This document shows, piece after piece, positions 15,034 to 19,193 of a stretch of DNA of 19,193 bases (its first letter is position 1; each line of letters starts with the position of its first letter). The stretch is taken from positions 1 to 19,193 of the forward strand of contig JAIRLW010000039.1 in the NCBI GenBank assembly GCA_031259095.1. The letters are read 5' to 3'. The notes beneath the pieces were generated by a model. The model made no database searches. It saw nothing but the letters and a program-made list of their open reading frames with translations, and had not been told where the DNA came from. Both the position numbers and the translations under genes were made by a program. The DNA is from Planctomycetaceae bacterium. GTDB taxonomy: Bacteria > Planctomycetota > Planctomycetia > Pirellulales > Thermoguttaceae.

Positions 15034-15870
15034 TTAGTAATCATCCGGCAATTGTTTCATTTGTCGCAACGAAAAGACGGGACCTTCTTTACAGACATAG
15101 ACGGGACCGCAATTACAGCGTCCGCATTTTCCAACCCCGCATTTCATTCGGTTTTCGAGACTGGTAAAAATGTTGGCGTCGTCCATTCCGGCTTCGGCAA
15201 GAACGGGAAGCGAAAATTTAATCATCACCGGAGGTCCAACCACTAAAGCCGCCGCATTTTGAGCGTTGAATTTTGCTTCTTTGAGAATCGTTGGTACGAA
15301 TCCGATTTTTCCGTTCCACTCTGGAGTTTCGCCTCCCGGATCGACCGTTTGCAGGACATCGACATTGGGAAATTCCGTCCATTTTGCCAAATCGGTTCGG
15401 AATACAAGATCGCCAACTGTTCGCGCACCATAAACAATTGTGATTTTGCCGTATTTTTCCCGATTTTCCAGAGCATACCAAATGGCGCAACGAATAGGCG
15501 GCATCGCAATTCCTCCGCCGACAAACACGAGGTCTTTGCCTTCCCATTCTTTCATCGGGTAGGAATTTCCGTAAGGACCGCGAAAACCAATCGTTTCACC
15601 AGGAACAACCTTCCACATCGCTTCGGTAACTCTGCCGGTTTTGCGGAAACAAAATTCAAGATAATCTTTCCAGTTGGAACTGGAACAGATATTGAATGTC
15701 GATTCGCCGTAACCGAATACACTATAAAGCCCGAATTGTCCGACATTAAATGAAAATTTCTTTTGCTTTTCCGGGTCGCGGAAACGGATTCGGACGGATT
15801 TCACATCAATCGTATGCTGTGTTGTTTCAATAACCTCCATTAAATCCGGTTTGTAAATGTTCTCGTTCAT
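15034..15870 (-). CDS. FAD/NAD(P)-binding oxidoreductase with C-terminal 2Fe-2S site (hydrogenase gamma/AsrB-like)
   Basis: A 278-residue ferredoxin-NADP reductase-like protein. The N-terminal half is the FAD domain (VGQFGLYSVFGYGESTFNIC, then FRGPYGNSYPM), and the NAD(P) domain follows with VFVGGGIAMPPIR and VYGAR. The C-terminus has Cys244, Cys249, Cys252 and Cys260 in a C-x4-C-x2-C-x7-C layout, as in dihydroorotate dehydrogenase electron-transfer subunits and sulfhydrogenase gamma/anaerobic sulfite reductase B subunits. It would pass electrons between NAD(P)H and an iron-sulfur partner. The genes that usually sit beside it (hydrogenase or sulfite reductase subunits) are absent here, so the partner is unknown. 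An extra Cys254 lies inside the cluster loop. No strong ribosome site is seen before the ATG at 15870. Confidence 0.87.
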   Translation of the reverse strand: MNENIYKPDLMEVIETTQHTIDVKSVRIRFRDPEKQKKFSFNVGQFGLYSVFGYGESTFNICSSSNWKDYLEFCFRKTGRVTEAMWKVVPGETIGFRGPYGNSYPMKEWEGKDLVFVGGGIAMPPIRCAIWYALENREKYGKITIVYGARTVGDLVFRTDLAKWTEFPNVDVLQTVDPGGETPEWNGKIGFVPTILKEAKFNAQNAAALVVGPPVMIKFSLPVLAEAGMDDANIFTSLENRMKCGVGKCGRCNCGPVYVCKEGPVFSLRQMKQLPDDY

Positions 15871-15995
15871 TTTTTCTTTGCAGGGTTGGAAATAAAGAAA
15901 TTGATCAATTGAACAAAGTCCAGATTATAACGTCTTGAATTTAAAAACAAAGTAAGTGTTCATGTAATTCGGAAACCTCTAAAAATTTGTTTTTG

Positions 15996-16074
15996 ATCAT
16001 GTCCCAATAATATCTCTCTATAACACTCTAAAAATAGGACTGAGGAACGATAGGGACATTATGGACGAATTGAT
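15996..16074. repeat. GTCCC hairpin element, copy 7 (degenerate)
   Basis: The left part ATCATGTCCCAATAAT and the right part AGGGACATTATGGAC are inverted relatives of each other with several mismatches. GGAACGATAGGGACATTA matches the right arms of copies 1 and 6. It is the most decayed copy. Confidence 0.5.
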
Positions 16075-16250
16075 TTTTAAATTAAATAAAATTAATTTTT
16101 AGAAATTCTCCAGAATTTTTTTATTTTTTTGTAGAGGTAACTTGTTTATTAAAAATAGATTATTAAAATAGCGTGCTGTTTGTTTTATTTTAAAGTTTGA
16201 AATAAAGTTTGAAAATTTTCAGAATTTGCTATTTTATCCGGTACGGGCGG

Positions 16251-16278
16251 TTGAATTTATTGTCGGAAACGGTACAAT
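16251..16278 (+). promoter_or_regulatory. Possible sigma70-type promoter of the DtxR-type gene
   Basis: TTGAAT (16251-16256) and TACAAT (16273-16278) are 16 bp apart and lie about 77 nt before the start codon. The AT-rich direct repeat just upstream could serve as an UP-like element. This was found by eye only; the -10 match is 5/6 and the -35 match 4/6. Confidence 0.35.
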
Positions 16279-16354
16279 AGCGAAATTCATAATTTTCCCA
16301 ATTTCGGAACCGTAATTTGTTTGCCGGTTCTTCATTTTCTAACGGAGGTCACTA

Positions 16355-16855
16355 ATGCCCAAAAACATGACGCACGGTAACTTGCTTACCGCTGTAATGG
16401 AAGACTATCTTGAAGCGGTTTATCACATTGCTCAGGAACATCATGGCTACGCAAGGTCTGGACAGATTTCACGCAGACTTGGTGTTCACAAATCAACCGT
16501 AACAACCGCAATGCACAACCTTGAATCACAAGGTTTTATCGACTATGCCCCTTATAAGGAGGTTACTCTGACACCGAAAGGAATGAAAGAAGCCGAAGGA
16601 ATTGTTCGTCGGCATGACATTTTTTTCCGGTTGCTCTACCATCTGCTGGGAGTCGAAAAAGGAGACGCCTCAAAACTGGCTTGCGAATTGGAACACGCGC
16701 TCGCTCCTGAAATCGCCGATCAATTCATCAGTCTGGTCGAAAAAGCGCTGCGGAAAAACAAAGTGTATCACGCAGATGAAAATCAGAACACTAAAAAAGC
16801 AACAAAAAAAACTGCCGTGAAAAACGAAACGAAAAAAAAAAGGTTAAACCCATGA
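16355..16855 (+). CDS. DtxR/MntR-family metal-dependent transcriptional regulator
   Basis: A 166-residue metalloregulator. The winged helix-turn-helix spans about 12-75 (MEDYLEAVYHIAQ, then ARSGQISRRLGVHKSTVTTA and NLESQGFIDY), followed by the metal-binding dimer domain (VRRHDIFFRLLYHLLGV and ACELEHALAPE). Likely ligands by alignment are Asp17, Glu20, His87, Cys110, Glu113 and His114: Asp17 is MntR-like while Cys110 is DtxR-like, so whether it senses Mn or Fe is open. There is no SH3-like third domain, as in MntR, but residues 138-166 form a lysine-rich tail absent from typical members. GGAGG lies 6 nt before the ATG. Its stop overlaps the next gene's start by 4 nt (ATGA), and an A10 tract lies 11-20 nt before that start. 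Confidence 0.88.
   Translation: MPKNMTHGNLLTAVMEDYLEAVYHIAQEHHGYARSGQISRRLGVHKSTVTTAMHNLESQGFIDYAPYKEVTLTPKGMKEAEGIVRRHDIFFRLLYHLLGVEKGDASKLACELEHALAPEIADQFISLVEKALRKNKVYHADENQNTKKATKKTAVKNETKKKRLNP
16832..16841 (+). repeat. A10 tract at the end of the DtxR-type gene
   Basis: Ten consecutive A encode Lys-Lys-Lys and the first base of Arg. One extra A, by polymerase slippage, would read on through Lys-Val-Lys-Pro straight into the ATG and frame of the next gene. Confidence 0.75.
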
Positions 16856-17715
16856 AATGGATGTTCGTTGGTGTTCTATTGTTTTTCACCCTGACACTTC
16901 GCGCAGTTTCGGCGCAACCGGAATTGTTTTCGACAAAACCGTTACCGCCGAAACCGCCGCAATTGTCAAGAACAGAACCTTTGCTGCTTAAAACGGTTGA
17001 CGTTTATCCGCACGATAACAAAGCGTTTACACAAGGACTTGTTTTTGATAACGGTTTCCTTTACGAAAGTACCGGAAATTACGGCGGTTAGTCCCTTCGC
17101 AAGATCGAACCGGCAACCGGAAAAATCTTAATAAATCTGCCGTTACCAAAACAATATTTTGCCGAAGGTCTCGAATTGATTGACGATAAAATCTTTCAAT
17201 TAACCTGGCGGGAAAAAACCTGTTTCGTTTATGATAAATCGACATTCCGATTGATCGGACAATTTTATTATACCGGTGAAGGTTGGGGACTTGCTTTTGA
17301 CGGGGAACATCTGATTCTCAGTGACGGCAGTGCGGTGTTGCGGTTTCTCGATCCGAAAACTTTTCAGCAAAAACGTAAACTGGAAGTTCTGGAAGTTACT
17401 GACCGTGACGCGAAAACAAAAAAAACATTACCGGTTAAAAATTTGAACGAGTTGGAATTTATTCGCGGTGAAATCTGGGCTAATGTCTGGCAAACCACAA
17501 AAATTGTCCGAATTGACCCCAAAACCGGAAAGGTGATCGGTTGGATTGATTGCAGCGGTTTTGTTCCAAAAGAGTACGAAAAAGAACACCGCGCTCCCGC
17601 CTTTGAACGTAACAATGTTTTAAACGGAATTGCGTTTGACCCGGCAACGAATCATGTTTTCATTACAGGAAAAAATTGGGCGGTTCTGTATAAAATACAT
17701 ATCGCCGATCCGTAA
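16852..17715 (+). pseudogene. Glutaminyl-peptide cyclotransferase, interrupted by an in-frame TAG
   Basis: The frame encodes a secreted glutamine cyclotransferase (five-bladed propeller type), which turns N-terminal Gln of peptides into pyroglutamate. The signal peptide is MKWMFVGVLLFFTLTLRAVS, then AQ. Family blocks are AFTQGLVFDNGFLYESTGNY, EGWGLAFDGEHLILSDG, LNELEFIRGEIWANVWQT and RIDPKTGKVIGWIDCSG, and LNGIAFDPATNHVFITGKNW. A TAG at 17089-17091 breaks the conserved YG-x-S-S-LR motif (here Y-G-G-stop-S-L-R-K); one base change from TCG (Ser) would explain it. The frame is otherwise open for 287 codons. An internal restart at 17176 would lack the signal peptide and first blade. TAG ends other genes here, so recoding is unlikely. 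The start is coupled to the DtxR-type gene by a 4-nt overlap. Confidence 0.85.
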
Positions 17716-18033
17716 CAAAAAAAACTTGGAAAAGATTTTTAATAAGTAACGGTCTATTTTTAGTCCGCAGATAGACGCGTTGTACTTTAAAATTCGGTTT
17801 TATAAGAGTAGAATTTTTGTGTCCTTTATTTAAAAATTCTGTCAATTCTGTTAATTTTGTCAAAATCCGTTTATTTTGTCAAAAAACGAAAACCGAATGG
17901 TCAAGTGTGATGAGTATAACGCAGATTTTCACCGATATTCATGGGTTATTTTTTGAAAATACGAAACAAATGAAATAACAAAACACACGATACTCCTTAC
18001 ACTTTAAAATTTGGTTTTTATTTCTGAAACGAT
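17716..18033. other. 318-nt intergenic region with direct repeats
   Basis: No gene is visible. ACTTTAAAATTCGGTTTTA (17784-17802) recurs with small changes at 18001-18020, just before the sugar kinase gene, and three 9-bp units (ATTCTGTCA, ATTCTGTTA, ATTTTGTCA) stand in tandem at 17836-17862, with a further ATTTTGTCA at 17873-17881. These could be regulator sites or decayed repeats. Confidence 0.5.
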
Positions 18034-18960
18034 ATGACCGATTCCTTATTGCCGTTTAAGATATTATCGTTTGGTGAAATTTTGTGGGATGTGTTTCCGA
18101 ATGGTAAAAAACCGGGCGGTGCACCGGCAAATTTCGCATATCATTGCAAACAATTAGGCGCGGATGTTCGTTTGCTTTCTCAGGTTGGTCAGGATGAACA
18201 CGGTCAAGAACTTCTTGATTTTTGCAACAGTATTGGACTTTCAACCGCATTGATTGGAGTTTCCGCTACAAAACCTACCGGAACAGTTTTAGTACGTCTT
18301 CGTAACGGCGGTCAGCCGGATTATACGATTACTCAAGATGTTGCGTGGGACTTTTTGAAAACAACGCCGGAATCACTTCAATGGGTTTCTGAAACGGATG
18401 TTGTTGCGTTTGGCAGTTTGGCAGCACGTTCAGAACAGAACCGCCGGACATTACAAGATATTCTCCACACCGCACCGCCGTCGGTTATTCGTGTCCTTGA
18501 TTTGAATCTTCGTGAACCGTTTTGTGAACGAAAAAATATTGAGTTTGTTCTTTCCTGTGCCGATATTCTCAAACTTAACGATGACGAATTGAGCCGGATT
18601 ACTGAAATGTTTCGTTTTCCGCAAGATTCGGTTGAAAAACAATTACAAAAATTACGGGAATTTTATCAATTCCGGCTTGTGATTTTAACCTGCGGTGCAA
18701 ACGGAAATTGGTTGACCGCCAATTCGGAACAAATTTTTACGCATGGAATTAGGGTTGATGTTGCGGATACGGTTGGTGCGGGCGATGCGTTCACTGCGGC
18801 AAGTGTTCTTGGTTTTCTATCACAAAAAACATTGCCTGTCGTCGGACGCCAAGCCAACGAATTAGCGGCTTATGTCTGCACCCAACACGGCGGAACTCCG
18901 ATCATTCCCAAAAAACTTTCTAATTGTTTCGGAATTTGTGCGGCAATTACAGACAAGTAG
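18034..18960 (+). CDS. PfkB-family carbohydrate kinase (fructokinase-like)
   Basis: A 308-residue sugar kinase of the ribokinase/PfkB family, which phosphorylates a sugar using ATP in the cytoplasm. The N-terminal part has FGEILWDVFPNGKKPGGAPA, NFAYHCKQLGADV and SQVGQDEHGQ, the sugar-binding GGAPxN signature. The middle has VLDLNLREPF and ADILKLNDDEL, and the C-terminal signature is ADTVGAGDAFTAA with catalytic Asp251. The FGEILWDVF start and LDLNLREPF segment resemble the fructokinase subgroup, but the substrate is an inference. The length is normal. The start at 18034 has no strong ribosome site. The TAG stop overlaps a short GTCGATTT-type hairpin. No sugar transporter or regulator is adjacent. 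Confidence 0.9.
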   Translation: MTDSLLPFKILSFGEILWDVFPNGKKPGGAPANFAYHCKQLGADVRLLSQVGQDEHGQELLDFCNSIGLSTALIGVSATKPTGTVLVRLRNGGQPDYTITQDVAWDFLKTTPESLQWVSETDVVAFGSLAARSEQNRRTLQDILHTAPPSVIRVLDLNLREPFCERKNIEFVLSCADILKLNDDELSRITEMFRFPQDSVEKQLQKLREFYQFRLVILTCGANGNWLTANSEQIFTHGIRVDVADTVGAGDAFTAASVLGFLSQKTLPVVGRQANELAAYVCTQHGGTPIIPKKLSNCFGICAAITDK

Positions 18961-18986
18961 TCGATTTCAATTGATTAAAATCGACT
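18959..18986. terminator. Hairpin AGTCGATTT...AAATCGACT overlapping the kinase stop
   Basis: AGTCGATTT (18959-18967) and AAATCGACT (18978-18986) pair perfectly around a 10-nt loop and begin inside the TAG stop. The hairpin lies between convergent genes and belongs to the GTCGATTT word family. A role as a two-way terminator is likely, although no long T-run follows. Confidence 0.5.
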
Positions 18987-19025
18987 TCATTGCTTCACTT
19001 TTTGCTTCAAGTTTTTCTAAAAAGG

Positions 19026-19193
19026 TTAAGGACATTTTAGTACTCTTTCTTTGTAAATAGGTTTAATAACTTCATCAATGGTTTCCGTTGTTAATTCTTT
19101 TTTCTTACTTTTGATGGATTGATCCATGTACCGCAAAATTTGCTGAATCCAATATCGGGTTTTTTCATCATCCCGAATTGCTGCCAACGGTTC
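19026..19193 (-). CDS. C-terminal part of an unknown gene, cut by the window edge
   Basis: The (-) strand is open from the right edge to a TAA at 19026-19028, giving 55 residues: EPLAAIRDDEKTRYWIQQIL, then RYMDQSIKSKKKELTTETID and EVIKPIYKERVLKCP. It is charged and probably helical. I do not recognise the family. A 22-codon frame (18967-19035, starting MSLTFLEKLEAKSEAM) overlaps its end by 10 nt in another frame and could be a tiny downstream gene or the true end after a frameshift. No start codon lies in the window. Confidence 0.5.
   Translation of the reverse strand, partial: EPLAAIRDDEKTRYWIQQILRYMDQSIKSKKKELTTETIDEVIKPIYKERVLKCP

Larger units (their letters stand above)
15871..16354. other. 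484-nt divergent intergenic region
   Basis: This very AT-rich region separates the FNR-like gene (-) and the DtxR-type gene (+). It holds GTCCC element copy 7, the gapped palindrome AAATTCT-CC-AGAATTT (16103-16118), a 12-bp direct repeat AAAGTTTGAAA[T/A] (16192-16215), and a promoter-like pair at 16251-16278. No gene is visible. Confidence 0.5.

Noticed and set aside
15259..15753. 164-codon plus-strand frame opposite the FNR-like gene
   Set aside because: It is the antisense shadow of a well-recognised flavoprotein gene and has no domain signature.
17089..17091. TAG read as a sense codon (altered code or pyrrolysine)
   Set aside because: TAG ends the LUD and sugar kinase genes at the expected family lengths, and no pyrrolysine genes are visible; a nonsense mutation or error is simpler.
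17836..17881. Possible CRISPR-like repeats
   Set aside because: Units are only 9 bp and mostly in tandem without spacers.

Overview
The window looks like chromosomal DNA from a low-GC planctomycete (Pirellulales-like). The best markers are a DUF1559 prepilin-type protein with its C-terminal H-X9-DG motif, a transthyretin-like lipoprotein next to it, the small basic protein found in the Planctomycetes/Verrucomicrobia/Chlamydiae group, and lysine-rich tails on DNA-binding proteins. This assignment rests on family knowledge, not on a database search. I saw no rRNA, tRNA, CRISPR array, transposase or phage gene.

Layout. 1-3.1 kb (+): DUF1559 pseudopilin-like protein, carboxypeptidase-regulatory-like lipoprotein, and a Tat-exported PHP/Sb-PDE-type phosphodiesterase. 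3.3-4.0 kb (-): two small very basic proteins, one a likely nucleic-acid binder with an AT-hook-like motif. 4.8-7.8 kb (+): ABC-2-like multispanning membrane protein, LUD-domain protein and a small unknown membrane protein. 7.8-10.3 kb (-): MlaE lipid-transport permease, an unknown two-helix membrane protein and a FliA/WhiG-class sigma factor. 10.7-11.6 kb (+): STAS anti-sigma antagonist and RsbW-like anti-sigma kinase, a partner-switch pair. 11.7-13.3 kb (-): nadD and a secreted beta-propeller gene broken by an 8-bp tandem duplication. 13.9-14.9 kb (+): DUF58 protein with an unusual insert. 15.0-15.9 kb (-): FNR-like flavoprotein with a C-terminal 2Fe-2S site. 16.3-17.7 kb (+): DtxR/MntR-family regulator overlapping by 4 nt a glutaminyl-peptide cyclotransferase gene that carries an in-frame amber stop. 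18.0-19.0 kb (+): PfkB sugar kinase. The right edge cuts a (-) strand gene.

The most distinctive feature is the intergenic DNA. At least seven copies of a hairpin-forming element built from roughly 10-bp GTCCC-containing units (GTCCCTAATGTCCC / GGGACATTAGGGAC) lie between genes, often between convergent ones or just after stop codons. With them occur a GTCGATTT palindrome family, a TCGCCTACCT/GCGATAGCCGACTTG word family, a GGRRAATTTCTAAAAATT-like word, and two different ~100-bp elements bounded by inverted repeats (8805-8900 and 13511-13610). These resemble REP/MITE-type repeats, but no mobilising gene is in the window.

Two genes, both secreted beta-propellers, are disrupted by very small lesions: one by slippage of an octamer, one by a nonsense codon. 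Together with a G9 tract in the DUF1559 leader and an A10 tract at the end of the DtxR gene, this suggests recent decay or reversible switching of exported proteins. The functional themes I can support are envelope and exported proteins, stress-type sigma control, and NAD and sugar metabolism. I do not see a single large co-operating gene system.
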